In this document: piece by piece, positions 43,700-52,319 of the stretch
Layout: the number at the start of each line of letters is the position of its first letter
How positions within the stretch are numbered: the stretch's first letter is position 1
From: Mycolicibacterium elephantis DSM 44368
GTDB lineage: Bacteria; Actinomycetota; Actinomycetes; Mycobacteriales; Mycobacteriaceae
Assembly: GCF_004014805.1 (NCBI RefSeq)
Contig: NZ_ATDN01000020.1
Coordinates: 1-64,000 of the forward strand
Direction of reading: 5' to 3'
Length of the DNA stretch: 64,000 nt
The notes under the pieces: model-generated
Told to the model about the DNA's origin: nothing
The model's database searches: none
Seen by the model: only the letters and a program-made list of their open reading frames with translations
Program-made: the position numbers and the translations under genes

Positions 43700-43930
43700 C
43701 TAAGGCGAGCTAGGTGAATTGCGACTTCGTCCTGATTTCCCGGCTTCGAGACTTGCGCTGGAGGCAGCTCGGCCGAGTCTGCCGCCGCCGCCGCTGAATT
43801 CGCCGAAATGCTCCTCGGCCGGCGCGTTGACGGGGTCGATCGTGAGGTCGCGGTCAGGTTGCCGCCGGGTTTGGTCGTCCGCGAATCCCGGTCGTGAGCC
43901 CTAGCGGAAGGTGCTACCGATAGGTGTACA

Positions 43931-43942
43931 GTATGCGCATAC
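43931..43942. promoter_or_regulatory. Perfect palindrome GTATGCGCATAC upstream of the eight-gene operon
   Basis: A 12-bp perfect palindrome 33 bases before the first gene of the EchA-amidohydrolase-FadD-FadE operon. It is a candidate operator for a regulator not encoded next to the operon. Confidence 0.45.
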
Positions 43943-43975
43943 ATCCAGTTCGACGCGCCTGAGAAGGAGTGACGG

Positions 43976-44824
43976 GTGAGCGTTGGAGATCACGTCGCGC
44001 AGCCCGTCGCGGCCGAGCCGGTGCGCTACGAGGTGCGGGAGACCGGTGTCGCGGTGTTGACGCTCAACCGGCCCGAACGGATGAACGGGTGGGGCGGCGG
44101 CCTGGCAACCACGTTCTACGCGTGCCTCGATGACGCGGAGGCCGACCCCGACGTCCGCGCGATCGTCGTCACCGGCAGCGGCCGTGCCTTCTGTGCGGGA
44201 GCCGACATGGGCGATCTGACCACGATCAGCGCGACCACCGTCGACGCCGCCGCCGACACCGACGTCGGCCAACTGGTCGGCGCGCGCCATCCGCACGCCG
44301 TGATGACGATGCGCAAGCCGGTCATCGCAGCGATCAACGGCGCGTGCGCGGGCATGGGCCTGACGCTGGCCTTGGCGTGCGACGCCCGATTCGCCGCCGA
44401 GGGCGCCAAGTTCACGACGTCGTTCGCGCGACGCGGGCTGATCGCCGAGTACGGCATCTCCTGGATCCTTCCGCGCATCGTCGGCACCGGGGTGGCGATG
44501 GACCTGTTGCTGTCGGGGCGGGTGTTTCTCGCCGACGAAGCCGCGCGTCTCGGACTGGTGAACGCGGTCCTGCCCGCCGAGGACCTGTTGTCACACGCCG
44601 TCGGCTACGCGGAGGACATCGCCGCCAACTGCGCACCGAGTTCTCTGGCGGTGATCAAGCAACAGGTGTACGCAGACACCATGCGCACGGTCTTCGAGGC
44701 AAGCGACCACGCGGAGAAGCTGATGCACGAGTCGATGCAGCGGCCCGATTTCATCGAAGGCATCACGAGCTTCTTCGAGAAGCGCGCACCCAACTTTCCG
44801 CCACTGAAGGGAGAGGGACAATGA
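43976..44824 (+). CDS. Enoyl-CoA hydratase/isomerase family protein E, first gene of catabolic operon
   Basis: A 282-residue crotonase-fold protein: NRPERMNGWG, GSGRAFCAGADMGD and AINGACAGMGLTLALACDA. The first catalytic glutamate is replaced (GLTLAL); RRGLIAEYGISWILPRI has a glutamate further along, as in PaaG-type isomerases. GAGAAGGAGTGACGG precedes GTG 43976. It begins an eight-gene operon running to 52313 with mostly overlapping start and stop codons. Confidence 0.84.
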   Translation: MSVGDHVAQPVAAEPVRYEVRETGVAVLTLNRPERMNGWGGGLATTFYACLDDAEADPDVRAIVVTGSGRAFCAGADMGDLTTISATTVDAAADTDVGQLVGARHPHAVMTMRKPVIAAINGACAGMGLTLALACDARFAAEGAKFTTSFARRGLIAEYGISWILPRIVGTGVAMDLLLSGRVFLADEAARLGLVNAVLPAEDLLSHAVGYAEDIAANCAPSSLAVIKQQVYADTMRTVFEASDHAEKLMHESMQRPDFIEGITSFFEKRAPNFPPLKGEGQ

Positions 44825-46029
44825 CCCTGGACTACCGGGCGATCGACGTCGACAACCACTACTACGAACCACTCGATGCGTTCACCCGACACCTGCCCAA
44901 GGAGTTCCGCAGCCGGGGCGTGCAGATGCTCACGGACGGCAAGCGCACCTACGCGGTGTTCGGCGGTGTGATCAACCACTTCATCCCGAACCCCACCTTC
45001 GACCCGATCATCGAACCCGGCTGCCTGGACCTGCTGTTCCGGGGCGAGATCCCCGAGGGCGTCGACCCCGCATCGCTGATGAAGGTCGACCGGCTGGCCG
45101 AGCATCCCGAGTACCAGAACCGCGACGCCCGGGTGAAGATCATGGACCGGCAGAACCTCGAAACCGTGTTCATGCTGCCGACTTTCGCGTGCGGCGTCGA
45201 GGAGGGCCTCAAGCACGACATCCCGGCCACCATGGCCTCGATCCACGCCTTCAACCTGTGGCTCGACGAGGACTGGGGCTTCGACCGGCCGGATCACCGT
45301 ATCCTCGCCGCACCGATCATCTCGCTGGCCGACCCCGAGAAGGCCGTCGAGGAGGTCGAGTTCGTGCTGTCCCGCGGGGCCAAGATCGTGTGCGTTCGCC
45401 CGGCGCCGGTGCCAGGGGTGGTCAGGCCCCGCTCGCTGGGCGACCCGGTGCACGACCCGGTGTGGGCGCGACTGGCCGAGGCGGGGGTTCCGGTGGTCTT
45501 CCACCTGTCCGACTCCGGCTACATGGCGATTCCCGCGCTGTGGGGCGGCAGCGGGGTGTTCAAGGGCTTCGGCAAGCGCGATCCGCTCGACATGGTGATC
45601 ATGGACGACCGCGCCATCCACGACACCATCGCCTCGATGATCGTCCACCAGGTGTTCACCCGGCACCCCAAGCTCAAGGTGGCCAGCATCGAGAACGGGT
45701 CGTACTTCGTCTACCGGCTCATCAAGCGGCTCAAGAAGTCTGCCAACAATGCGCCGTATCATTACAAGGAGGATCCGGTCGAGCAGCTGCGCAACAACGT
45801 GTGGATCGCGCCCTACTACGAGGACGACGTGAAGCTGCTGGCCGACACCATCGGCGTAGACAAGATCCTGTTCGGGTCGGACTGGCCGCACGGCGAGGGT
45901 CTGGCCGATCCCACGTCGTTCACCGCCGACATCCCGCAGTTCCCCGAGTTCAGCCACGAGGACACTCGAATGGTCATGCGCGACAACGCCTTGACCCTGC
46001 TCGGCGCGAATGTGACGGCCGGCGTCTAG
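44821..46029 (+). CDS. Amidohydrolase family 2 (ACMSD-like) protein 1
   Basis: A 402-residue metal-dependent hydrolase of the amidohydrolase-2 family. The N-terminal metal motif is D9-V-D11-N-H13. Further candidate ligands are VVFHLSDSGY and FGSDWPHGEG near the C-terminus. Such proteins act as decarboxylases, hydratases or C-C hydrolases in ring catabolism. It is coupled to the EchA by ATGA and followed after three bases by a ligase. A second amidohydrolase lies two genes downstream. Confidence 0.83.
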   Translation: MTLDYRAIDVDNHYYEPLDAFTRHLPKEFRSRGVQMLTDGKRTYAVFGGVINHFIPNPTFDPIIEPGCLDLLFRGEIPEGVDPASLMKVDRLAEHPEYQNRDARVKIMDRQNLETVFMLPTFACGVEEGLKHDIPATMASIHAFNLWLDEDWGFDRPDHRILAAPIISLADPEKAVEEVEFVLSRGAKIVCVRPAPVPGVVRPRSLGDPVHDPVWARLAEAGVPVVFHLSDSGYMAIPALWGGSGVFKGFGKRDPLDMVIMDDRAIHDTIASMIVHQVFTRHPKLKVASIENGSYFVYRLIKRLKKSANNAPYHYKEDPVEQLRNNVWIAPYYEDDVKLLADTIGVDKILFGSDWPHGEGLADPTSFTADIPQFPEFSHEDTRMVMRDNALTLLGANVTAGV

Positions 46030-46032
46030 AAC

Positions 46033-47637
46033 ATGGCGGAATGGACCATCGGCGCGGTGCTCAACGCCATCGCCGAGGCGGTGCCCGATCGGCTGATGAC
46101 GGTCTGTGGTGAGCGCCGCAGCACGTTCGCGGAGTCCTCGCAGCGCACCCGCCGGGTCGCCAACTATCTGGCCGGCTCCGGGTTCGGCGCTCACCGCGAG
46201 CGCGACGAACTGCAGAACTGGGAATGCGGGCAGGACCGTGTCGCGCTGCTGATGCACAACGACCTGTATCCGGACATGGTGATCGGTTGCCTGAAGGCAC
46301 GCACGGTGCCGGTGAACGTCAACTACAACTACGCCCCCCGCGAGGTCGCCGAACTGTTCGACTACCTCCGGCCCAGCGTCGTGATCTACCACCGGTCCTT
46401 CGGGCCGAAGTTCGCCGAGGTCCTGCCGCCGGCATCGGCGCGGTTGTTGATCGAGATCGACGACGGCGGCGACGCGACGCCGCTGCCGGGTGCGGTCCGG
46501 TTGGAAGACGCTCTGGCGCAAGGAGACACCGACGAACCGATCACCCCGTCGCCCGACGACGTGATGATGGTGTGCACCGGCGGTACGACCGGCAGGCCCA
46601 AGGGGGTGATGTGGCGGCAGTGCGACACCTACGTCATCTCGATGAACGGCGCCGACCACCAGTCCGTCGAGGAGATCCACGACAAGGTGCGTCACGGCGG
46701 ACAGCCCTGGTTCGCGGTGTCGCCGCTGATGCACGCCGCGGGGATGTGGACCGCCTTCGCGGGACTGCTCAGCGGATTGCCCGTCGTGTTGTATGACCAG
46801 ACGAGGTTCGACCCCCGCGCCGTGCTGGAGACCGCCCAGCGTGAAAAGGTCGGCCTGATGACCATGGTCGGCGACGCCTACGCCGGCCCCTTGGTGGAGG
46901 AACTGCGGCGCGGCTCTTACGATCTGGCGTCGTTGTTCGCCATCGGTACCGGAGGAGCGGCGACCAATCCCAAGCACCAACGGGCACTGTTGGACCTGCT
47001 GCCGCACATCACGCTGATCAACGGCTACGGGTCCTCGGAGACCGGCAACGTGGGCTTCGGCCGCAGCCAGCGCGGCGAGCAGAAGGACACGTTCGAGCTC
47101 CGTGAGGGTGCGCTGGTACTCGCCCCGGACTACCGCCGGTTTCTTGCGCCCGGCGACACGGAGGTCGGCTTCGTCGCGCGCGGTGGGCGTATCCCGCTGG
47201 GCTACTTCGACGACGCGGAGGCCACCCGCAAGACGTTTCCCGTCGTCGACGGGAAACGGGTGGTCATTTCGGGGGACCGGGGCTCGCTGGCCCCGGACGG
47301 CACCCTGGTGCTTTTCGGTCGCGATTCGCTTGTCGTCAACACCGGCGGCGAGAAGGTGTTCGTCGAGGAGGTCGAGGAAGTCTTGCGCGCACACCCGGGT
47401 GTGGCCGACGCGCTGGTGGTGGGGCGACCCAGCGAGCGGTGGGGCGAGGAGGTCGTCGCGCTGGTCGCGCTGCACGACGACACCGAGGCGGACGCGCTGC
47501 ACGCCCACTGCACCTCGCAGCTGGCGCGGTTCAAGGCGCCCAAAGATTTCATCGTTGTCGAGCAGGTCCGGCGCCTGGGCAACGGTAAGCCCGATTACCG
47601 GTGGGCGAAAAGCACGGTGCAGAAGGTGAACGCATGA
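46033..47637 (+). CDS. AMP-forming acyl-CoA ligase (FadD-like) 4
   Basis: A 534-residue ANL ligase. The P-loop is CTGGTTGRPKGVMW (cysteine-threonine in place of the usual threonine-serine), with GYGSSETGNVGFG, FGRDSLVVNTGGEKVF and a C-terminal lysine in LGNGKPDYRW. It probably loads the pathway acid onto CoA. It sits between the two amidohydrolases and overlaps the second by ATGA. It is similar at the C-terminus to the ligase fragment at the right edge of the window. Confidence 0.87.
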   Translation: MAEWTIGAVLNAIAEAVPDRLMTVCGERRSTFAESSQRTRRVANYLAGSGFGAHRERDELQNWECGQDRVALLMHNDLYPDMVIGCLKARTVPVNVNYNYAPREVAELFDYLRPSVVIYHRSFGPKFAEVLPPASARLLIEIDDGGDATPLPGAVRLEDALAQGDTDEPITPSPDDVMMVCTGGTTGRPKGVMWRQCDTYVISMNGADHQSVEEIHDKVRHGGQPWFAVSPLMHAAGMWTAFAGLLSGLPVVLYDQTRFDPRAVLETAQREKVGLMTMVGDAYAGPLVEELRRGSYDLASLFAIGTGGAATNPKHQRALLDLLPHITLINGYGSSETGNVGFGRSQRGEQKDTFELREGALVLAPDYRRFLAPGDTEVGFVARGGRIPLGYFDDAEATRKTFPVVDGKRVVISGDRGSLAPDGTLVLFGRDSLVVNTGGEKVFVEEVEEVLRAHPGVADALVVGRPSERWGEEVVALVALHDDTEADALHAHCTSQLARFKAPKDFIVVEQVRRLGNGKPDYRWAKSTVQKVNA

Positions 47638-48470
47638 GCCGCAAAGCGATTGACTGCCTCGTCAACGTTCACTTCGGGGAGGTCGAGCAGCAGCCGACGT
47701 GGATGCTCAAGGTACGGGACGACTACTTCAAGGGCCCGGAGTCGATGTTCGCGCCCGTCGAGTTGTCGGAGCTGATCGACGAGATGGATGAGCAGGGCGT
47801 CGCCAAGGCGATCCTGATGGACAGCCTCGCCAAGCCGTCGACCACCGCACGCAAATTCGTCGATGCCAAGCCCGACCGCTTCGCGCTGGCGATGGGCGGT
47901 GTCAACCTGTTGCGGCCGATCCCGTCGCTGAAAGAGCTCACCGCGATCGTGAAGGACCTGCCCGTCGCCTATGCCGCTGTGGGGCCCAGCTTTTGGGGTG
48001 ACGGCCAGTATCCGCCCAGCGACGCGGTCTACTACCCGCTGTACACCAAATGCGCCGAACTCGAACTGCCGCTGTGCATCAACACCGGCATACCGGGCCC
48101 GCCCATTCCAGGCGAGGTGCAGAACCCGATCCACCTCGATCGGGTCTGCGTGCGGTTCCCCGAACTGAAGCTCTGCATGATCCACGGCGCCGACCCGTGG
48201 TGGGATGTCGCCATCCGGCTGTTGATCAAGTACCGGAACCTGCGGCTGATGACGTCGGCGTGGTCGCCCAAGAGGCTGCCCGACAGCCTTCTGCACTACA
48301 TGCGAACCCGCGGGCCCGACAAGGTGATCTACGCGTCGGACTGGCCGGTGCTGAAGATGCGCCGTGTCGTACCCGAGGCGGTTGCCCTTGACCTGCCGGC
48401 CGAGGTGCTGGACAACTACTTGTACAACAACGCGCAGGAGTTCTTCTTCGGCGCCGACAAGGAGCAGTGA
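47634..48470 (+). CDS. Amidohydrolase family 2 protein 2
   Basis: A 278-residue amidohydrolase-2 protein, much shorter than its neighbour. Metal-site candidates are D7 and H13 in DCLVNVH, MIHGADPWWD and YASDWP. Both amidohydrolases in one operon with CoA enzymes suggests two separate hydrolysis or decarboxylation steps, or a heteromeric enzyme. Start and stop codons overlap those of the flanking genes (ATGA and TGATG). Confidence 0.82.
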   Translation: MSRKAIDCLVNVHFGEVEQQPTWMLKVRDDYFKGPESMFAPVELSELIDEMDEQGVAKAILMDSLAKPSTTARKFVDAKPDRFALAMGGVNLLRPIPSLKELTAIVKDLPVAYAAVGPSFWGDGQYPPSDAVYYPLYTKCAELELPLCINTGIPGPPIPGEVQNPIHLDRVCVRFPELKLCMIHGADPWWDVAIRLLIKYRNLRLMTSAWSPKRLPDSLLHYMRTRGPDKVIYASDWPVLKMRRVVPEAVALDLPAEVLDNYLYNNAQEFFFGADKEQ

Positions 48471-49516
48471 TGGACCGCTACGAACTGCGCAGGCTCGACT
48501 ACAGCCTGTCCGAGGACCACCAGGCGCTGCAGGCCGCGTACAAGGACTTCTTCAAGACGCACTGTTCGATCGAAACCGTCCGCGCCGCAGAGGCATCGGG
48601 CTTCGACAAGAGCCTCTGGGAGCGGCTGTGCACGATGGGCGCGACGACGATGGCGCTGTCCGAAGACGTGGGCGGCGACGGCGCCACCATGGTCGATCTG
48701 ACCTTGGTGGCCGAGGAGATCGGCCGTTCGCTGGCCCCGGTGCCCTGGATCGACCACGTGTGCGCGGCCCGGTTGCTCGAGCGATTGGGTGCGCTGCAGC
48801 CCGACGTACTCAACGGCACGCAGGTCGCCGGCCTGGATCCCCAGCACGACAGCGTGTCCGGGGTGCGGTTGGTGCCCAGCGGTTCCATCGCCGACCACGT
48901 CATCGTCCGTGATGGCGACGACATCGTGCGGCTCACCTTCGCCACCCGGCCGGCCAAGGTCGACAACATTGGCCGGCTTCCGATGGCGTGGATCGATCCC
49001 GCGGCCGCCGACGAACGGACGGTGCTGGCCGGCGGCGCCGGCGCGCTGACGGCCTACCAACGCGCACTCGATGAATGGCGGCTGCTGTCCGGCGCGGCGC
49101 TGGTCGGGCTCGTCGAGGAGACGATGACCATCGCCGCGGAGTTCGCCAAGACCCGGTACACGCTGGGCGTGCCGATCTCGACCCTGCAGGCCATCTCGCA
49201 CCCGTTGGCCAACATCGCGATCACTGTGCAAGGAGGTCGCAACCTGGCCCACCGGGCGGCGTGGTTCCTCGACAACGAGCCCGACGAGCGGCCGGAGCTG
49301 GCGCCGTCGGTGTTCGTGTTCATGGCCGAGGAAGCGGCCAAGGCCGCCACCATGGCCGTGCACATCCAAGGCGGACTTGGGGTTTCGGCCGAGGCGGCCG
49401 CAACGGCGTATCTGGTGCGGGCCCGGGGCTGGCCGCTGGCGGGCGGCGACCCGGGCATCACGGCCAAGTACATCGCCGAGATCGTCGCGGCACGCGAGAG
49501 CGGGGAGAGGAAGTAA
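48470..49516 (+). CDS. Acyl-CoA dehydrogenase, small partner subunit
   Basis: A 348-residue acyl-CoA dehydrogenase-fold protein lacking the MCAD-type catalytic glutamate; the C-terminal region reads AVHIQGGLGVSAEAAATAYL. KTRYTLGVPISTLQAISHPL matches the FAD/dimer helix. With the 397-residue protein downstream it forms a two-subunit dehydrogenase like FadE26/27 or ChsE pairs. It is translated from a TGATG overlap and ends in TAATG. Confidence 0.82.
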   Translation: MDRYELRRLDYSLSEDHQALQAAYKDFFKTHCSIETVRAAEASGFDKSLWERLCTMGATTMALSEDVGGDGATMVDLTLVAEEIGRSLAPVPWIDHVCAARLLERLGALQPDVLNGTQVAGLDPQHDSVSGVRLVPSGSIADHVIVRDGDDIVRLTFATRPAKVDNIGRLPMAWIDPAAADERTVLAGGAGALTAYQRALDEWRLLSGAALVGLVEETMTIAAEFAKTRYTLGVPISTLQAISHPLANIAITVQGGRNLAHRAAWFLDNEPDERPELAPSVFVFMAEEAAKAATMAVHIQGGLGVSAEAAATAYLVRARGWPLAGGDPGITAKYIAEIVAARESGERK

Positions 49517-50709
49517 TGGATTTCTCACGGGTCGAGCTCTCCGAGGAGGACCAGGCGTTCCAGCAGGAGGTGCGCGCCTTTCTGAGCGAGATCGTCACCG
49601 AGGACGTCTTGCGCCGGGACCGTGAGACCGGCGACAACTTCGACGAGGGGGTGCACCTGGCGCTCGGTGCGGCCGGTTACCTGGAACGCGAATGGAAGAC
49701 CGAGGCCGAGGGCGGGTTCAACCGGGTCCGGCGGCGCATCTGGGAACTCGAGAAGCGGCGCGCGCACGTGCCGTGGGTGACGTTCGGCACCACGGCGCTC
49801 GTCCGGCGATCGGTGGAGAAGTTCGGCTCGCCGGAGGTCAAGGCCGAGGTACTGCCCAGGGTGTACAGCGGACACGTGCGGTTCTGCCTCGGCTACACCG
49901 AACCTGAGGGCGGCTCCGACATCGCCACCTGCAAGACCCGTGCGGTGCGGGACGGCGACAGCTGGATTGTCAATGGCTCGAAGATGTTCACCACGGGCGC
50001 GCACAACTGCCAGTACGTCTTCCTGATCACCAACACCGATCCCGACGCGCCGAAACACAAGAGCCTCACCATGTTCCTGGTCCCCCTCGACACACCGGGC
50101 ATCGAAATCCAGGGCATCCGCACCGTCGACGGTGACCGCACCAACATCGTCTACTACAGCGATGTGCGCGTCGATGACAGGTACCGCCTCGGCGAGGTCA
50201 ACGAGGGCTGGAAGGTGTTGCGTGAACCGCTCGACGTCGAACACGGGGCGGTGGAGGCCGAGCAGGACGGGCTGCAGGACCTCGCGATCATGAACCACCA
50301 GGCCATGACGATGGCCATTGCGGCGGACCGGGCCGCGGCGAAGGCCGGTCAGCCGGATGCCAACGGGCGCAGGCCGATCGACGACGGCGCGGTGGCCTAC
50401 CGGCTCGGCCGCGCGGTCGCCCGGATGGAGGCCGCGTTCTCGACGCCGAGCATCTTCGGCCGGGTCGCGTTGGCGCAGACCATGCGCGACATCTCGCCCG
50501 ACCTGATGGATCTGCACGGCACCGCGTCGTCGCTGCCGCTCGGCACCGACGGCGCCGCCGACGACGGCGCCGCCGAGTACGTGTATCGGTTCGCGCCTCT
50601 GGTCGGGATCTACGGCGGCACCTTGGAGGTGTTCCGCAACATGATCGCCCAGTATGTTCTCGGGCTGGGTAAGCCCGCGTACGCCCCACCGGCCAAGAAA
50701 GCGTCGTAA
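49516..50709 (+). CDS. Acyl-CoA dehydrogenase, large partner subunit
   Basis: A 397-residue acyl-CoA dehydrogenase: CLGYTEPEGGSDIATC (FAD loop), NGSKMFTTGAHN, and the tail GIYGGTLEVFRNMIAQYVLG in which glycine replaces the usual catalytic glutamate. This pattern fits the large subunit of a heterotetramer. The C-terminus PAKKAS is basic. It is followed by repeat B copy 1, so mRNA levels may drop before the epimerase gene. Confidence 0.84.
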   Translation: MDFSRVELSEEDQAFQQEVRAFLSEIVTEDVLRRDRETGDNFDEGVHLALGAAGYLEREWKTEAEGGFNRVRRRIWELEKRRAHVPWVTFGTTALVRRSVEKFGSPEVKAEVLPRVYSGHVRFCLGYTEPEGGSDIATCKTRAVRDGDSWIVNGSKMFTTGAHNCQYVFLITNTDPDAPKHKSLTMFLVPLDTPGIEIQGIRTVDGDRTNIVYYSDVRVDDRYRLGEVNEGWKVLREPLDVEHGAVEAEQDGLQDLAIMNHQAMTMAIAADRAAAKAGQPDANGRRPIDDGAVAYRLGRAVARMEAAFSTPSIFGRVALAQTMRDISPDLMDLHGTASSLPLGTDGAADDGAAEYVYRFAPLVGIYGGTLEVFRNMIAQYVLGLGKPAYAPPAKKAS

Positions 50710-50718
50710 CCTATCCGG

Positions 50719-50776
50719 CGAACGTGCGTGTTTGCGGGCGACACGCCGACGACCACCGCGACATCACGCACGCCCG
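50719..50776. repeat. Intergenic stem-loop repeat B, copy 1
   Basis: Arms CGTGCGTG (50723-50730) and CACGCACG (50765-50772) enclose a conserved inner part GGGCGACACGCCG that forms its own small hairpin (GGCG/CGCC). Same design and core as the copies at 56777 and 58567. It lies between the dehydrogenase and epimerase genes of the operon. Confidence 0.75.
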
Positions 50777-50799
50777 CGCCCGAAGGAAGGTGCCTCCCA

Positions 50800-51828
50800 A
50801 TGTCTTCCGATCCGACAACGACACCTCCCCGCCGCGCGCTGGTGATGGGTCCGAGCGGGTTCGTCGGCTCCCACGTCGCGCGCAGACTCACCGAGCGCGG
50901 CGACGACGTGCGGGTGTACCTGCGGACCACGAGTTCGACGATGGCGATCGACGACCTCGACGTCGAGCGGTGTTACGGCGACCTGTACGACGAGGAAGCG
51001 CTTCGCGCCGCGATGGCCGACCGCGACGTCGTCTACTACTGCATTGTCGACACCCGGTTTCACCTGCGCGACCCCGCGCCGCTGTTCGAGACCAACGTCC
51101 ACTGCCTGCGCCGCGTCCTCGACGTCGCGGCGAAAGCCGGCCTGCACCGGTTCGTGTTCTGCAGCACCATCGGCACGATCGCGCTCGGCGACGGAAGCCG
51201 TCCGGTGACCGAGGACATGCCGTTCGACTGGGGGAACAAGGGCGGCGCGTACATCGAGTCGCGTCGCCAAGCCGAGGAACTGGTCCTGTCCTACGCGCGC
51301 GACCGCGGCCTGCCCGCCGTGGTGATGTGCGTGTCCAACCCGTACGGGCCCCGCGACTTTCAGCCCCACCAGGGGCTGATGGTGCAGTACGCCGCGTTGG
51401 GCAAGATCCCCGCCTACATCAAGGGGGTGTCCACCGAGGTCGTCGGCATCGAGGACGTCGCCGAAGCGTTCCTGGTGGCCGCCGAACGCGGCACAGTGGG
51501 GGAGCGCTACATCATCTCCGAGAGCTACATGCCGATGCGCGACATGCTCACCACGGCCGCCAGGGCGGTCGGTGCGAAACCGCCGCGGTTCGGCGTTCCG
51601 CTTCCCGTGGTGTACGCGTCGGTGTGGGTGGCCGGTGTAATCGCGCGACTGTTGCGGCGGGAACTGCCCATCAACACGACCGGGATTCGGCTGTTGCACA
51701 TCATGGCGCCCGCGGATCACAGTAAGGCGACACGAGAACTGGGCTGGCACCCGCGGCCCACCGCCGAGTCGCTGGAACGGGCCGCGTACTTCTACGTCGA
51801 ACAGGCAAGAAAGACAGTTGACAGATGA
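50800..51828 (+). CDS. NAD-dependent epimerase/3-beta-HSD-like extended SDR
   Basis: A 342-residue extended SDR with GPSGFVG (17-23) as cofactor site and FCSTIGTIAL around S122. The catalytic tyrosine is Y151 in AYIESRRQAEEL, but the lysine four residues on is arginine (R155), which is unusual. The C-terminal part carries a hydrophobic stretch (VYASVWVAGVIARLL). Members of this group oxidise hydroxysteroids or terpenoid alcohols. GAAGGAAGG precedes the ATG. It overlaps the SnoaL-like gene by ATGA. Confidence 0.8.
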   Translation: MSSDPTTTPPRRALVMGPSGFVGSHVARRLTERGDDVRVYLRTTSSTMAIDDLDVERCYGDLYDEEALRAAMADRDVVYYCIVDTRFHLRDPAPLFETNVHCLRRVLDVAAKAGLHRFVFCSTIGTIALGDGSRPVTEDMPFDWGNKGGAYIESRRQAEELVLSYARDRGLPAVVMCVSNPYGPRDFQPHQGLMVQYAALGKIPAYIKGVSTEVVGIEDVAEAFLVAAERGTVGERYIISESYMPMRDMLTTAARAVGAKPPRFGVPLPVVYASVWVAGVIARLLRRELPINTTGIRLLHIMAPADHSKATRELGWHPRPTAESLERAAYFYVEQARKTVDR

Positions 51829-52313
51829 CCGAGGCCGACCTCGTCGAGATCGAGGCGATCAAGCAGTTGAAAGCGCGCTACTGCCGGTTCCTCGACACCA
51901 AGGACTGGGTAGCGTGGCGCACGCTGTTCGCCGACGACTTCCTCAGCGACACTTCGCCTGCCGGTGGGAAGGTGATAAGGGGCGCCGACGAATTCGTCGC
52001 GTTCACTCGAAAGAGCCTGCGCAACCAGGCGACCGTGCATCAGGTGCACGCCCCCGAGATCGAGCTGACCTCACCGACGACGGCGCGCGGGGTGTGGGCG
52101 CTCGAGGACGTCGTCCGCTTCGGGCCCGGCGTGAACCTGCGCGGCTACGGCCACTATCACGAGACCTATGAGAAACTCGACGGTCAGTGGCGTTTCACCA
52201 GTTCGACGCTGACGCGTCTGCGCGAGGACGTTTTCAACGGCGTTGTCGCCGTTTACATCTCCGATCGGGTACGCAAGCTCATCATGAAAGCGTCGCGTCG
52301 CGCCCTGAAGTGA
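51825..52313 (+). CDS. SnoaL/NTF2-like polyketide-cyclase fold protein
   Basis: A 162-residue NTF2-like protein (SnoaL-like, FLDTKDWVAWRTLFADDF and a C-terminal WRFTSSTLTRLRED). The fold serves as isomerase, dehydratase or ligand binder, including delta5-3-ketosteroid isomerase-type enzymes; no catalytic set could be assigned. It is the last gene of the operon. Its stop codon lies in the palindrome TGACCGCGGTCA, which also supplies the stop of the convergent hydrolase. Confidence 0.78.
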   Translation: MTEADLVEIEAIKQLKARYCRFLDTKDWVAWRTLFADDFLSDTSPAGGKVIRGADEFVAFTRKSLRNQATVHQVHAPEIELTSPTTARGVWALEDVVRFGPGVNLRGYGHYHETYEKLDGQWRFTSSTLTRLREDVFNGVVAVYISDRVRKLIMKASRRALK

Positions 52314-52319
52314 CCGCGG

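Noticed and set aside
44605..47508. A 967-codon open frame on the minus strand
   Set aside because: It is antisense to four genes with clear motifs (EchA, amidohydrolase, FadD and their overlaps). Its composition (His, Arg, Val, Gly, Asp-rich without domains) is that of the complement of high-GC coding sequence.
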